40,485 nucleotides of DNA from Paludibacteraceae bacterium (GCA_024399965.1 JAKSNJ010000015.1:1-40485), one strand, 5' to 3'; positions 16,984 through 26,139 are shown, numbered from the stretch's first letter. Made by a program: numbers and translations. The notes: generated from the letters alone by a model not told the origin.

Positions 16984-18344
16984 AACTGTTGGCCTCCTCC
17001 TAAGGCGTGGTAAAGCGTAACGACGGCGATGAGTTGGTCCATCGTGTTGGCGATTTGCATAAATTGAGCGTTGAGCAGGGTGTTCTGGGCGTTGAGAACG
17101 TCCAAATAGGTGGTGGAACCGTATTTCATCATCAAACAGGTCGCTTCATGTGCCCGCACAAGGGCGTCCACCTGCTGCTGGTACAATTGCTTTTTCTGTT
17201 CGCAACTCTGGTACTGTGCCATTGCCTCGTTCACCTCGTTACCGGCAACCAAAACGACCTTGGCGAACTGCAACCGTGCCTCCTTTTGCTGGCTCTTGGC
17301 AGCCCGTACTTGCGCGATATTGCGCCCACTCTGGAAGATAGGAATAAACAAACTTCCAGCGGCATTGGCAATCATGGTAAAGGGGTCAAAAACCACCCCG
17401 TTTTGCCCGTTGGTCCACCCTAATAAGCCCGTGAGAGAGAGGTGCGGCAGGCAGTTGGCTGTGGCGAGTTGGCGCGCATAATGTGCCTGCGCCATGACCT
17501 CCTGTGCAGCCCGTATGTCAGGCCGATTGTAGAGTATCTGCACCGGCACGCCTACGTTAAACGTGGTGGGCATTATTTGTGCGTCGAGTTGTCCGCGCGG
17601 CAGGTCGCCACCTGCCTCGTTGAGCATGAGATGCAAACTGTTTTCCACCTGACGAATGGTGAACGAGAGGTTGATGACGGTGGTCTGTATTTCAAAATAC
17701 GATGCTTCTAATTGGCTGACAGCCACTTCGTTAGCCATTCCTGCCTCTTTCATCTGCTTGATGATTTCCACCGTGGAACGCCACGTCTCGGCGGTGGCGA
17801 GTGCCACCTGTTTTTCGGTGTCCAACATCAGAAGCGTGTAGTACAATTCTGCCACTCCGGCAATGAGGTCTGCCCGTGCTGCCTGCTCGTAGTCCTCCGC
17901 CATGGCTTTGGCACTCTTGGCGCGCTTCATGCTATTCCACGTACGCCCGAAAATATCTATCTCCCACGAGGCGGAAGCAGCCAAATTGTAGTTCCATTGA
18001 TGCCCCTGCCCGTTGACGAAATTAAATTCGCCGGTGGGGTTGACTTGTATAGAGGGCAGATACGACAGCCGTGCCCCCAGCAGAGATGCTTTGGCCTGCT
18101 CCACGTGCTCGTGGGCCACCTGCAAGTCAATGTTATTGACCAAGGCACGCTCAATCAGCGCCTGCAACTGCGGGTCGGTAAAGACATCGTGCCAATCCAT
18201 AGCAGCGAAAGTGCCTGCCGTGTCGCCAAGCTGAAGGTCACCGTATAAATGGTCGTCCACGGTTGTGGTGGGTTTATACTTGCTATATAGTCCGCAACCG
18301 GAAGCAAAAAGTGCCAAGAAGAAGAGGTAAACGAGTTTTTTCAT
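16980..18344 (-). CDS. TolC-family (NodT/OprM-like) outer-membrane efflux lipoprotein
   Basis: A 454-residue outer-membrane channel lipoprotein. The signal peptide ends in the lipobox ASGC with Cys17. Two homologous halves are visible, each with a long helical hairpin; motifs include ASWEIDIFGRTWN and NRPDIRAAQEVM, both hallmarks of the NodT/CusC family. Such channels pair with an RND or ABC pump and a periplasmic adaptor, but none is encoded next to it here; the only partner is a coupled 157-residue exported protein. The ATG at 18344 lies four bases after the -7 element, so I chose it over the ATG six codons upstream, which lies within the promoter. Confidence 0.92.
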   Translation of the reverse strand: MKKLVYLFFLALFASGCGLYSKYKPTTTVDDHLYGDLQLGDTAGTFAAMDWHDVFTDPQLQALIERALVNNIDLQVAHEHVEQAKASLLGARLSYLPSIQVNPTGEFNFVNGQGHQWNYNLAASASWEIDIFGRTWNSMKRAKSAKAMAEDYEQAARADLIAGVAELYYTLLMLDTEKQVALATAETWRSTVEIIKQMKEAGMANEVAVSQLEASYFEIQTTVINLSFTIRQVENSLHLMLNEAGGDLPRGQLDAQIMPTTFNVGVPVQILYNRPDIRAAQEVMAQAHYARQLATANCLPHLSLTGLLGWTNGQNGVVFDPFTMIANAAGSLFIPIFQSGRNIAQVRAAKSQQKEARLQFAKVVLVAGNEVNEAMAQYQSCEQKKQLYQQQVDALVRAHEATCLMMKYGSTTYLDVLNAQNTLLNAQFMQIANTMDQLIAVVTLYHALGGGQQL

Positions 18345-18348
18345 AGTG

Positions 18349-18380
18349 CAAAAGTACAACATTTTTTTGAATTACGCAAA
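18349..18380 (-). promoter_or_regulatory. Promoter of the efflux gene
   Basis: On the minus strand, TTTG (18380-18377), 20 bases, then TACTTTTG (18356-18349). Only four bases separate it from the start codon, implying a leaderless transcript. It lies back to back with the promoter at 18385-18416. Confidence 0.8.
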
Positions 18381-18384
18381 TAAA

Positions 18385-18416
18385 TTTGCACATTTCAGAA
18401 AAAAGTAGTATCTTTG
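18385..18416 (+). promoter_or_regulatory. Promoter of the methyltransferase gene
   Basis: TTTG at 18385-18388, 20 bases, then TATCTTTG at 18409-18416. It is divergent from the efflux promoter with just four bases between the two -33 elements, so the two must compete or be co-regulated. Confidence 0.8.
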
Positions 18417-18436
18417 TGGCAGATTGGCGTGATACC

Positions 18437-19255
18437 ATGACGAAGAATGTGTTTTTCTCGGTCCGGTCCATGTTGTGGCACCGTCTGCGTGCATGGAATA
18501 CAGGAGGTGAAGGGATTCATTCTCCCCGCCTGTTTTATTTGGTGCGTCACCTCTTTTATGAAATAGCGCGCCTGTACGCGTGGGACGACATAGAAGAACG
18601 CCGGCAAGCGATGTTGCGCGCTCCGAAACGGTTGCATATTCGCGATTATGGAACAGGTCAAGACCGCGACGAGTTGGTTATGCATATTGCCAAAAACAGC
18701 GTTATGGGGCGACGGGAGGCACAATTATTGGCACGGCTGGTGCATTACATGAGTGGAAACGAGTATGTGCCCGGGCGCACTCAACCGCTGACGATGGTGG
18801 AGTTGGGAACGAGTTTGGGGCTGACAACGGCCTACTTGGCAGCGGTGGATAGCCGGAACACGGTGACGAGTTTTGAGGGCAGCGACGAAATAGCCGCTAT
18901 GGCGCAGTTGAATTGGCAAAAACTGCAGTTGAAGAATGTCCGTTTGGTGGTGGGTCCGATAGATGACACCTTATATAATTACGTGCGTAGCGCGCGAGAG
19001 AAATTGGACTTTGTACTGATGGACGCTAATCACACCGGCGAGGCCACGCTGCGGTATTTTGCGGCTTTGGCACCGTTGATGAATGAGAATGGAATAATAG
19101 CCGTTGATGACATTCGCTATTCGCAGGATATGTATGCGGCTTGGCAACAGATTACACATACCGCCGGCGTAACGGCAACGATGGATTTGGGCAAGATGGG
19201 ACTGGTGTTCTTCTACCCTGCCGTACAACAGAAGACATACTACATTCGATTATGA
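18437..19255 (+). CDS. Class I SAM-dependent methyltransferase
   Basis: A 272-residue cytosolic protein. The N-terminus has the GIHSPRLFYLV block often seen in a Bacteroidota methyltransferase group. The Rossmann fold is clear: motif I VELGTSLGLTTAYLA (121-135), acidic residue of motif II in FEGSD (146-150), motif IV DFVLMDANH (191-199), then GIIAVDDI. It is most like the O-methyltransferase branch, but the substrate cannot be told. The start at 18437 is downstream of the promoter; an earlier in-frame ATG at 18386 is inside it. Its stop overlaps the adenosyltransferase start (ATGA). Confidence 0.85.
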   Translation: MTKNVFFSVRSMLWHRLRAWNTGGEGIHSPRLFYLVRHLFYEIARLYAWDDIEERRQAMLRAPKRLHIRDYGTGQDRDELVMHIAKNSVMGRREAQLLARLVHYMSGNEYVPGRTQPLTMVELGTSLGLTTAYLAAVDSRNTVTSFEGSDEIAAMAQLNWQKLQLKNVRLVVGPIDDTLYNYVRSAREKLDFVLMDANHTGEATLRYFAALAPLMNENGIIAVDDIRYSQDMYAAWQQITHTAGVTATMDLGKMGLVFFYPAVQQKTYYIRL

Positions 19256-19770
19256 AAATATATACGAAAACAGGCGATACGGGTCAAACGTCCTTGGCAT
19301 CGGGTCAGCGTGTGAGCAAGTCCGATGCACGTCTGGAGGCATACGGCACGGCGGACGAGTTGAATGCCTTTGTGGGCCTGCTGCGGAGTGGATTGACCGA
19401 GCAAGACGATGACCAATGGCTGGCATGGATTCAGCATAAATTATTCAATTTAGGTGCCGCACTGGCGGAGGCAAAGGGAGACTGGATAGAGGAATCTGAT
19501 GTGCAGCAACTGGAACAATGGATAGATGCGATGCAGGCCGATTTGCCTCCTTTGCGCGGTTTTGTACTGCCCGGAGGAAACGAGCAGGTGAGTTATTGCC
19601 ACGTGTGCCGTACCGTCACGCGGCGTTTGGAACGAAACTTGGTGGGGTTGACGGTTGACGAGAATGGGGCGTTATTGCGGTTTGTGAACAGATTGAGCGA
19701 TTTTTGGTTCGTTTTTGCCCAAAAAACAGCAAAAAAAGCAGGAATTGAACTCTTTTTTTGGAAAAAGTAA
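19252..19770 (+). CDS. PduO-type cob(I)alamin adenosyltransferase
   Basis: A 172-residue enzyme that transfers the adenosyl group of ATP to cob(I)alamin, making coenzyme B12. The family signature is present: MKIYTKTGDTGQTSLASG at the N-terminus (ATP site), then SDARLEAYGTADELNAFVG, and the later CRTVTRRLERNL helix. Length is normal for the trimeric PduO/MMAB type. The ATG at 19252 is preferred because it matches the family N-terminus and overlaps the upstream stop, showing coupling with the methyltransferase gene. In Bacteroidota the product would serve methylmalonyl-CoA mutase or similar enzymes, encoded elsewhere. Confidence 0.93.
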   Translation: MKIYTKTGDTGQTSLASGQRVSKSDARLEAYGTADELNAFVGLLRSGLTEQDDDQWLAWIQHKLFNLGAALAEAKGDWIEESDVQQLEQWIDAMQADLPPLRGFVLPGGNEQVSYCHVCRTVTRRLERNLVGLTVDENGALLRFVNRLSDFWFVFAQKTAKKAGIELFFWKK

Positions 19771-19777
19771 AAAAAAA

Positions 19778-19809
19778 TTTGCAAGTTTAGAAAGTTTTTT
19801 GTACTTTTG
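19778..19809 (+). promoter_or_regulatory. Promoter ahead of DUF2795 gene and T9SS cluster
   Basis: TTTG at 19778-19781, 20 bases, then TACTTTTG at 19802-19809. No equally good promoter lies before porP or gldK, so this may drive the whole run to the terminator at 26108. Confidence 0.8.
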
Positions 19810-19852
19810 CACGCTAATTTTGATATAAAGTACCTAAAAAGAACCAAAAACT

Positions 19853-20074
19853 ATGTATTGGACACTTGAATTGGCATCAAAAATTGAGGACGCTCCATGG
19901 CCTGCAACCAAAGATGAATTATTGGACTACGCCAATCGTATCGGTGCGCCGATGGAGGTGATAGAGAACCTCCAAGAATTGGAGGACGAAGAGGAAGTGT
20001 ATGAGAGTATTGAGGATTTGTGGCCGGACTATCCGACCAAAGAGGACTTCTTCTTTAACGAAGATGAGTATTAA
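19853..20074 (+). CDS. DUF2795-like small acidic protein
   Basis: A 73-residue protein, strongly acidic, beginning MYWTLELASKIEDAPWPATK and ending in an Asp/Glu-rich tail. The pattern of a short helical domain (DELLDYANRIGAPMEVIENL) followed by an acidic C-terminus matches the DUF2795-type small proteins widely conserved in Bacteroidota. No function is established. It is the first gene after a good promoter and lies 57 bases before the T9SS cluster. A DNA-binding or nucleotide-metabolism role has no support here. Confidence 0.8.
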   Translation: MYWTLELASKIEDAPWPATKDELLDYANRIGAPMEVIENLQELEDEEEVYESIEDLWPDYPTKEDFFFNEDEY

Positions 20075-20075
20075 G

Positions 20076-20140
20076 GGTTGACGGTTGACAATGCACAATG
20101 CACAATGTCGATTGACGGTTGACAATGCACAATGCACGAT
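20076..20140 (+). repeat. Two tandem 34-bp-spaced copies of the AATGCAC repeat
   Basis: TTGACGGTTGACAATGCACA-type units occur at 20078-20103 and 20112-20137. The predicted porP/sprF start codon (20132) lies inside the second unit. Confidence 0.8.
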
Positions 20141-21118
20141 ATACAAAGGAAATTAGTATTGGCGGTTCTGTTGGTTCCCGTTTTGGCCGTGATGGCTCAG
20201 ACGGACCCTCAGATAGGTCAGTACATGCATTTGCAAACAACGTATAATCCCGCAGCGGCGGGTGAAGGTGATTTATTGCGCGTAGCGGGTATGCACCGTA
20301 TGCAATACACGGGCATAAAGGATATGCCGATGACGACCTACTTCTCGTTTTCATCACCTTTCAATATACAAAAAATCAAACATGCTGTAGGGGTTCGATT
20401 TCTGAACGATAAATTCGGTTTCTTCATGAACCAGACATTTCACGTTCAGTATGCGTACCGCCACAAAGTGGGCAAAGGTTATCTGAGTGCCGGTGTGGAT
20501 TTGGGTTTTGCCAATATGAGCTTCAAGACCGATAGTATCAATCTGGAGCAGATAGCGGCAGAGATAGGCGGCGAGGGTTTCTTTAACGAAAACGACCGCG
20601 CCATCCCTAAAGGAACAGGCAAAGAGGGAAGCAACGGAATGGCCTTTGATATGGGTGTGGGACTATACTATAGCGCACCGACTTGGTGGGCAGGTATCAG
20701 TTACAGCCACCTGACCCAGCCCAAAGTAGAGTGGAGCGACGAGGCGTCGATTACGATGGTGGGAACGTTATACATGGCAGGAGGATACAACTGGCGACTG
20801 AAACGCAATCGTGATTGGGTACTCAAACCGAGCGTGATGGTAATGACCGATTTTGTGAACTGGGACGTGAACCTGACCATGATGGCGGAAGTGAAAGAGC
20901 GATTCCGATTCGGTGCAGGTTACCGCATAGGAGGTAGCGTGAATATCCTGTTGGGTGTGGATATCATCAGCGGATTGCAGTTAGGATATACCTACGAATT
21001 ACCTGCCAACCGCTTGCTGCGCGCCACTTACGGATCGCATGAATTGTTTCTCGCATACGGATTCAACGTGCTGAAACCCAAGCGGACGAATAAATATAAG
21101 AGCATAAGATACTTATAA
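20132..21118 (+). CDS. PorP/SprF family type IX secretion membrane protein
   Basis: A 328-residue outer-membrane beta-barrel-type protein with a signal peptide ending near AVMAQ-TDP. The family signature QIGQYMHLQTTYNPAAAG lies right after cleavage, as in PorP and SprF, and the rest is alternating beta strands ending in a hydrophobic strand (LFLAYGFNVLK). PorP/SprF proteins are needed for type IX secretion and often sit just before gldK/porK, as here (26-base gap). The start codon lies in a dispersed repeat; no better ATG exists before the signal peptide core. Confidence 0.9.
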   Translation: MHDIQRKLVLAVLLVPVLAVMAQTDPQIGQYMHLQTTYNPAAAGEGDLLRVAGMHRMQYTGIKDMPMTTYFSFSSPFNIQKIKHAVGVRFLNDKFGFFMNQTFHVQYAYRHKVGKGYLSAGVDLGFANMSFKTDSINLEQIAAEIGGEGFFNENDRAIPKGTGKEGSNGMAFDMGVGLYYSAPTWWAGISYSHLTQPKVEWSDEASITMVGTLYMAGGYNWRLKRNRDWVLKPSVMVMTDFVNWDVNLTMMAEVKERFRFGAGYRIGGSVNILLGVDIISGLQLGYTYELPANRLLRATYGSHELFLAYGFNVLKPKRTNKYKSIRYL

Positions 21119-21144
21119 ACGAATATAATAACAAACAAACCAAT

Positions 21145-22491
21145 ATGAAACTCAGTAAGATTATTTCTGTAGTGGCAGTGGCTGCGATGTTGGCATCGTG
21201 CAATGGTCCTGCCGGTGAATTGGTAGGTGCCCAAAAGGCCACCAACTTTAAGGAAGCCAATCCCTATGGGATGGTATTTATCAAAAAGGGTTCGTTCATG
21301 ATGGGCGAAAATACCCAATCGGCTATTTTCCACCAACCGGACAACATCATCATGGCAACGGTTGAGCCGTTCTGGATGGACGAAACCGAGATTACCAATA
21401 ACGAATACAAACAGTTCGTTAATTGGGTACGTGACTCCATCGCTTACACCCTGTTGGTGAATGCCGGTCTGACGGATTACGCCATTCAGCCCAAGGATGA
21501 AGATTTTGATGAGGAGAATTTCCGCATCAACTGGAAGAAGAAATTGCCTTGGAATAGCAAGGACGAGGAAGTGGTAGAGGCACTTGAGCCGTTGTATTAT
21601 GAAGACGGTTCTTTGCGCACCATTGCGTTGCACTACAACTACAAATGGATGAACTATGACCAAGCCCAATTGCCTCAGAATAAATTTGATGTGGCTAAGG
21701 GTCGTTATCCTGAAAACGCTACGTCTCGTGTAGATACCTTCTGGGTAGATGAGAACGGCTGGATTCAAGATAGCACCATCGTTCGTCCTTTGCGCGAGCC
21801 GAAAGACTTGTTGACGAACAAGATTATCAGTATCTATCCTGATACGATGGTTTGGATTCGTGATTTCCAGTTTGCGTTCAACGACCCGATGTTGGTGGGT
21901 TACTTTGCATTCTCCGGCTATGCCGATTACCCTGTAGTGGGGGTAACTTGGGAGCAAGCTCACGCTTTCTGCCACTGGCGTACCAACTATTTCTCTTCGG
22001 CTACAGATGTAGATTTCCAAGCATATCGTTTGCCGACAGAGGCCGAGTGGGAGTATGCTGCCCGTGGCGGTCGTAAGATGGCAATGTATCCTTGGGGTAG
22101 CAACTACGCTCGTGATGCAAAAGGTTGCTTCTTGGCCAACTTCAAACCCTACCGTGGTGCTTACAATGACGATACCGGAACGATGACGATGCGTGTGGCA
22201 CAATTCCGTCCCAATGATTTCGGTTTGTTTGATATGGCGGGCAATGTGGCAGAGTGGACTTCGTCCAGCTATCATTCCGCTGCTAACACCTACGTGAGCG
22301 ATGTCAATCCTGAATTCCAATATATGGCCCGTAAGGACGATAGCGACATGATGAAACGCAAAGTGATTCGTGGTGGTAGTTGGAAAGACATCAGTTATTA
22401 TATGCAATGCGGCGTGCGCACGTTCGAGTATCAATTTGAGAGCCGTCCTTATATCGGTTTCCGTTGCGTTCGTTCGTTCATTGGTGATTAA
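21145..22491 (+). CDS. gldK: T9SS lipoprotein GldK/PorK
   Basis: A 448-residue outer-membrane lipoprotein with lipobox LASC after a short signal peptide. The remainder has the formylglycine-generating enzyme (FGE-sulfatase) fold: FWMDETEITNNEYKQFVNW, YRLPTEAEWEYAARGG, GNVAEWT, VIRGGSW and YIGFRCVRS. In the T9SS this domain is structural, not catalytic. GldK and GldN build the periplasmic ring under the outer membrane. The position between porP/sprF and gldL is the standard gene order. Confidence 0.96.
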   Translation: MKLSKIISVVAVAAMLASCNGPAGELVGAQKATNFKEANPYGMVFIKKGSFMMGENTQSAIFHQPDNIIMATVEPFWMDETEITNNEYKQFVNWVRDSIAYTLLVNAGLTDYAIQPKDEDFDEENFRINWKKKLPWNSKDEEVVEALEPLYYEDGSLRTIALHYNYKWMNYDQAQLPQNKFDVAKGRYPENATSRVDTFWVDENGWIQDSTIVRPLREPKDLLTNKIISIYPDTMVWIRDFQFAFNDPMLVGYFAFSGYADYPVVGVTWEQAHAFCHWRTNYFSSATDVDFQAYRLPTEAEWEYAARGGRKMAMYPWGSNYARDAKGCFLANFKPYRGAYNDDTGTMTMRVAQFRPNDFGLFDMAGNVAEWTSSSYHSAANTYVSDVNPEFQYMARKDDSDMMKRKVIRGGSWKDISYYMQCGVRTFEYQFESRPYIGFRCVRSFIGD

Positions 22492-22549
22492 TTTAATTTG
22501 TAATTAGGACAAAAAAGATAACAACTAAAAAACTTTAATTTTTAAAGAC

Positions 22550-23509
22550 ATGGCTACTGTACAAAATCAAAACTCTTACGAAAGTTGGTATGAGTCTTTC
22601 GAAGGAAAGCAAGAAGGCAAGTTTATGACTTGGTATCACTCTTACGAAGGTAAAAAAGTTATTAACATTATTTATTCCGCCGGTGCATCCGTGGTTATTG
22701 TGGGTGCGTTGTTTAAGATTCTTCACTGGCCCGGCGCAAGTATCGTGTTGATGATGGGTATGTTTACTGAGGCATTCTTGTTCTTGATTGGTGTTTTGGA
22801 AGCACCTCACGAGGAATTCCACTGGGGTAATGTGTTCCCACAATTGATTGAGTACGGTTCTCCTGACGAGCGCGTAGCTCGTTCGAAAGCCGAGTTAGGT
22901 ATGGCTCCAGCAATGGGTGCAGCCGGCGAAGGCGGTGCAGCTCCAAAAGCAGGTGTTTCTCCTCTTAGCGACAAAGAGTTGGAGGCATTGAAGGACTCGA
23001 TGAACGACTTGGCTAAGACTGCAGGTCAATTAAGCGAATTGGGCAAATTGGCTACCAGCACCAATAAACTGGGCGAGAAGATGGACGCAGCTAGCGAGGC
23101 CGCTGCCAAATATGCAGAAAGTGCATCTGCACTGGGTGACAAATCTGCTGCTTTGAGCGAAGCTTATACCACTATCGCTTCCAATATGCAAAATGTAGTA
23201 GAAGGCACCAAGAATTACGACCAAGCAGTTAGTGAGATGGGCAAGAAACTGGCTTCGTTGAATGCCGTTTATGAGTTGCAACTCACTGCCGTTCAGGCAC
23301 AAGCAGACGCATACAAAGCACAGGCCAGCGAGGTAGCCGCTACCACGCAGAAGATTCAAGCCGTTGGTGCAGGTTACGAGAAGATTCAAGCTGCTGCTAA
23401 CGAGACGCTGAAAGTACAAGAAGAATTTGATGCTTCTCAAAAGAAATTGGCACAACAAATTGCCGACTTGAACAAGATTTATGGTAACATGCTTAATGCA
23501 CTTGCATAA
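22550..23509 (+). CDS. gldL: T9SS inner-membrane motor stator GldL
   Basis: A 319-residue protein. Two transmembrane helices lie near the N-terminus (about residues 38-58 and 62-85, with ALFKILHWPGAS between them). They carry acidic residues expected in proton-driven motors, for example the Glu in MGMFTEAFLFLIG. A long cytosolic coiled-coil region follows (Ala, Glu and Lys rich, many heptads). GldL pentamers surround a GldM dimer to form the rotary motor that powers type IX secretion. A 58-base AT-rich gap precedes it, without terminator. Confidence 0.96.
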   Translation: MATVQNQNSYESWYESFEGKQEGKFMTWYHSYEGKKVINIIYSAGASVVIVGALFKILHWPGASIVLMMGMFTEAFLFLIGVLEAPHEEFHWGNVFPQLIEYGSPDERVARSKAELGMAPAMGAAGEGGAAPKAGVSPLSDKELEALKDSMNDLAKTAGQLSELGKLATSTNKLGEKMDAASEAAAKYAESASALGDKSAALSEAYTTIASNMQNVVEGTKNYDQAVSEMGKKLASLNAVYELQLTAVQAQADAYKAQASEVAATTQKIQAVGAGYEKIQAAANETLKVQEEFDASQKKLAQQIADLNKIYGNMLNALA

Positions 23510-23552
23510 AGCTTGCGATACGTTCAACTATTAACTTTAAAGTTTAAAGAAA

Positions 23553-25157
23553 ATGGGTGGAGCAAAAAACTGTCCGGAAACCCCGAGACAAAAAATGATA
23601 GGTATGATGTACCTTGTGTTGACCGCAATGTTGGCCTTGAACGTAAGTGCTGATATTATCAACGGTTTCACTAAGTTGCGTCATTCTATGGAATCATCCA
23701 TCAAGTCAACGGATATGCGTACTGACGACTTGATGAAGACCTTCGAAGCGGCTTATACCAAGGACGAAGGCGGTATGAAGAAGTATGGTGATTGGTGGGC
23801 TGTGGCTCAAGCCAATAAAAAGATGTGCGATGATTTCTACGACTATATTGAGCAATTCAAGTTGGATATTCTCAATATGGTGGAGGGAACGGAAGCTACC
23901 GAAATGCCTTCTGACGTTAAGAACGGTAGTGAGACCAACAAACCGCACCAATACGCCTTAAATGAAAAAGACGCGCAGAGCGGGCGCACGCACGCAGAGG
24001 AGTTGCGCGCACGTATGGATAAGTTCCGTCAATATATGACGAGTGCTGATTCGGAGTGTATGCAGAACAAGATGCGTGATGTACAATTTGCTCACGAATG
24101 GAGCCAAAAAGTGGAGATGTACAATGCCTTGTTCTCCACCGGTACCGTTACCAACGAGGAAGGTGAGACTATTCCTTGGGAGCAATCCATCTTTGAGGAG
24201 ATGCCTGCCGGTGCCGTTTATGCAATGTTGACCAAGTACCAAAGTGATATCCGTATGGCAGAGAACGACCTGCTGAACTTCCTGTACAAGTCCGCCGGTT
24301 CGTCTGACTTCGTCATCAACTCGGTGCAAGCATTGATTTTGCCGGATAACGGTGAGTATATCATGCAAGGCGGTCACTACCGTGCACGTATCGTGTCTGC
24401 CGCTGTGGATACCACCAACCTGCCAATGGTTTATATCAACGGTCAGGAGTATGCTGACGGTGTGTACGATTTGGTAGCTAACCAAGTGGGTCAACACACT
24501 TATACCGGTTATATGTTGATGCCGGGTGACACCACACACTACACCTTCCAAGGTCAATACACCGTAGGTGCTCCTTCGGCTTCTATCTCTAACGTGGATA
24601 TGAATACAATCTATACCGGATATGAGAATAAGTTCAATATCTCTGTTCCGGGTATGGGTGGCGATAAGATTAAAGTAAGTGCTACCGGTGCTTCTGTTAC
24701 ATCGAAGGGTGGCTTGTATATCATCAAACCCAGCGAAGGTGCCAAGACGGTTAAGATTTCGGTTCATGCCGAAGTTGATGGCCGTACCGTGCTGATGGGC
24801 TCGAATGACTACAAGGTTAAGCCGCTTCCCAAACCAAGTGCATTCCTCATTTCCGGTGCTGAGACCTATGACGGTACTGCTAAGATTGGTTTGAAGGCAC
24901 TCAAGAGTGGCGATGCTCACTTGGAGGCAAGTTATGGTCCTGAAGGTGTGCTTGATTTGCCCTTCACGATTGTCAGCTTCGAGATTTATGCCGGTGGTCG
25001 TTATTTGAAGACAAGTGGTAATAAGTTCAGCGCAGAGATGAAGACGGCAATTGGTAAATTGCGTGCCAACGATGTGCTGAGTATTATGACCATTAAGTAC
25101 AAAGAGCCCAGTGGCAAAGAGAATACCTTGCCCAACTTGACATTAGGTCTTAAGTAA
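23553..25157 (+). CDS. gldM: T9SS motor rotor GldM
   Basis: A 534-residue protein with a single N-terminal transmembrane helix (MIGMMYLVLTAMLALNVSAD) after the conserved start GGAKNCPETPRQ, then a long periplasmic part of helical and Ig-like domains. The periplasmic domains D1-D4 of GldM/PorM reach the GldK/N ring and pass on rotation. Length and N-terminal signature fit GldM well. It follows gldL by 43 bases. Confidence 0.96.
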   Translation: MGGAKNCPETPRQKMIGMMYLVLTAMLALNVSADIINGFTKLRHSMESSIKSTDMRTDDLMKTFEAAYTKDEGGMKKYGDWWAVAQANKKMCDDFYDYIEQFKLDILNMVEGTEATEMPSDVKNGSETNKPHQYALNEKDAQSGRTHAEELRARMDKFRQYMTSADSECMQNKMRDVQFAHEWSQKVEMYNALFSTGTVTNEEGETIPWEQSIFEEMPAGAVYAMLTKYQSDIRMAENDLLNFLYKSAGSSDFVINSVQALILPDNGEYIMQGGHYRARIVSAAVDTTNLPMVYINGQEYADGVYDLVANQVGQHTYTGYMLMPGDTTHYTFQGQYTVGAPSASISNVDMNTIYTGYENKFNISVPGMGGDKIKVSATGASVTSKGGLYIIKPSEGAKTVKISVHAEVDGRTVLMGSNDYKVKPLPKPSAFLISGAETYDGTAKIGLKALKSGDAHLEASYGPEGVLDLPFTIVSFEIYAGGRYLKTSGNKFSAEMKTAIGKLRANDVLSIMTIKYKEPSGKENTLPNLTLGLK

Positions 25158-25174
25158 AATCAAATACCTATTAT

Positions 25175-26095
25175 ATGAAGAAACTTAGTGTTCTGGTGTT
25201 TGTGGCATTTGCTTTTGTAGCAGCCCAAGCACAGCATCAAATTAATTCGTTCTTTGCTCCTGACGGTACCATTCGTTTGGAGACGCAGGAACTGAGTGAG
25301 GCAGCAGACTCTATCGTAACGATTAAGCATCGTACGGAGGACATCGTTTGGCGTCGTGATATCTATCGCGTGATTGATATGCGCCAAAAGCAGAACTACC
25401 AGCTCTATTTCCCCGTTGAGCCGGACGATCCTACGTATATGAGTATGTATCGTTTGGTAGTGGATGCCGTTCAAAAAGGATTGACTATCTACTATCCGAG
25501 TGAGCGTATCCTGAAGCCATTCTTTACGGCGGATAACATTGTTCCGCGTAACAAAGTGATTGACCAATTTGTGGTAGGTGGTATCGGTGAATTAGACCGT
25601 GAAGACGAGACGTCCTATGTGCTCAATTATGACAGCATATCCGACCAGTTGAGTTTCCAACCCTACAACTACGGAACGTATGTGCGTAACCAACTCAAGT
25701 ATTTGGTGTATGAGGTTATTTTCTTCAGCCGTGCTACGTCGCGTATGTACCGCAAGATTGTGGCCATCGCTCCGTTGCAGCCGGATCAAGCTACCGGTGG
25801 TCCTGAAGAACCCGGTCGTTTCATGCGTGAGTCCGTTAAGTTCTGGATGCTGTACGACGAGTTGCGTCCGTACTTGGCTTCGCAGTATATGATTCCTACT
25901 CAGAACGAGGCCAAACGTGTCACGTTTGAGGAGTTCTTTGAGAAACGTCTGTTCTCCAGTTACATCGTTGGAGAGGGCAATATCTATAACCGCATGATTC
26001 TGGATTACTGTCTCACTGAAGAGGCAGCCAAGCAAGAGCAAGCGCGTATTGAATACGAGTTGCTTACGTTTGAGCAGGACTTGTGGGAATATTAA
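25175..26095 (+). CDS. gldN: T9SS ring protein GldN
   Basis: A 306-residue periplasmic protein with signal peptide MKKLSVLVFVAFAFVAAQA. The body contains the family pattern: IVWRRDIYRVIDMRQKQNY near the start, LKYLVYEVIFF in the middle and FEEFFEKRLFSSYIVGEGN near the end. GldN/PorN binds GldK and completes the outer ring. It is the last gene of the gldKLMN run and is followed within a few bases by a strong terminator. Confidence 0.96.
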   Translation: MKKLSVLVFVAFAFVAAQAQHQINSFFAPDGTIRLETQELSEAADSIVTIKHRTEDIVWRRDIYRVIDMRQKQNYQLYFPVEPDDPTYMSMYRLVVDAVQKGLTIYYPSERILKPFFTADNIVPRNKVIDQFVVGGIGELDREDETSYVLNYDSISDQLSFQPYNYGTYVRNQLKYLVYEVIFFSRATSRMYRKIVAIAPLQPDQATGGPEEPGRFMRESVKFWMLYDELRPYLASQYMIPTQNEAKRVTFEEFFEKRLFSSYIVGEGNIYNRMILDYCLTEEAAKQEQARIEYELLTFEQDLWEY

Positions 26096-26107
26096 TCCTA
26101 TATGCAT

Positions 26108-26135
26108 AAAGGGCAGGCACTTGCCTGCCTTTTTT
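26108..26135 (+). terminator. Terminator after gldN
   Basis: GGCAGGC (26112-26118), loop ACTT, GCCTGCC (26123-26129), followed by T6, with an upstream A run pairing to it. The T run ends only five bases before the ftsX start codon. Confidence 0.88.
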
Positions 26136-26139
26136 GGCT

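Noticed and set aside
21028-22434. Long open frame (468 codons) on the minus strand opposite gldK
   Set aside because: It is a shadow of gldK, porP and their codon bias; the translated sequence is rich in His, Arg and Ile and matches no family, while gldK is certain.
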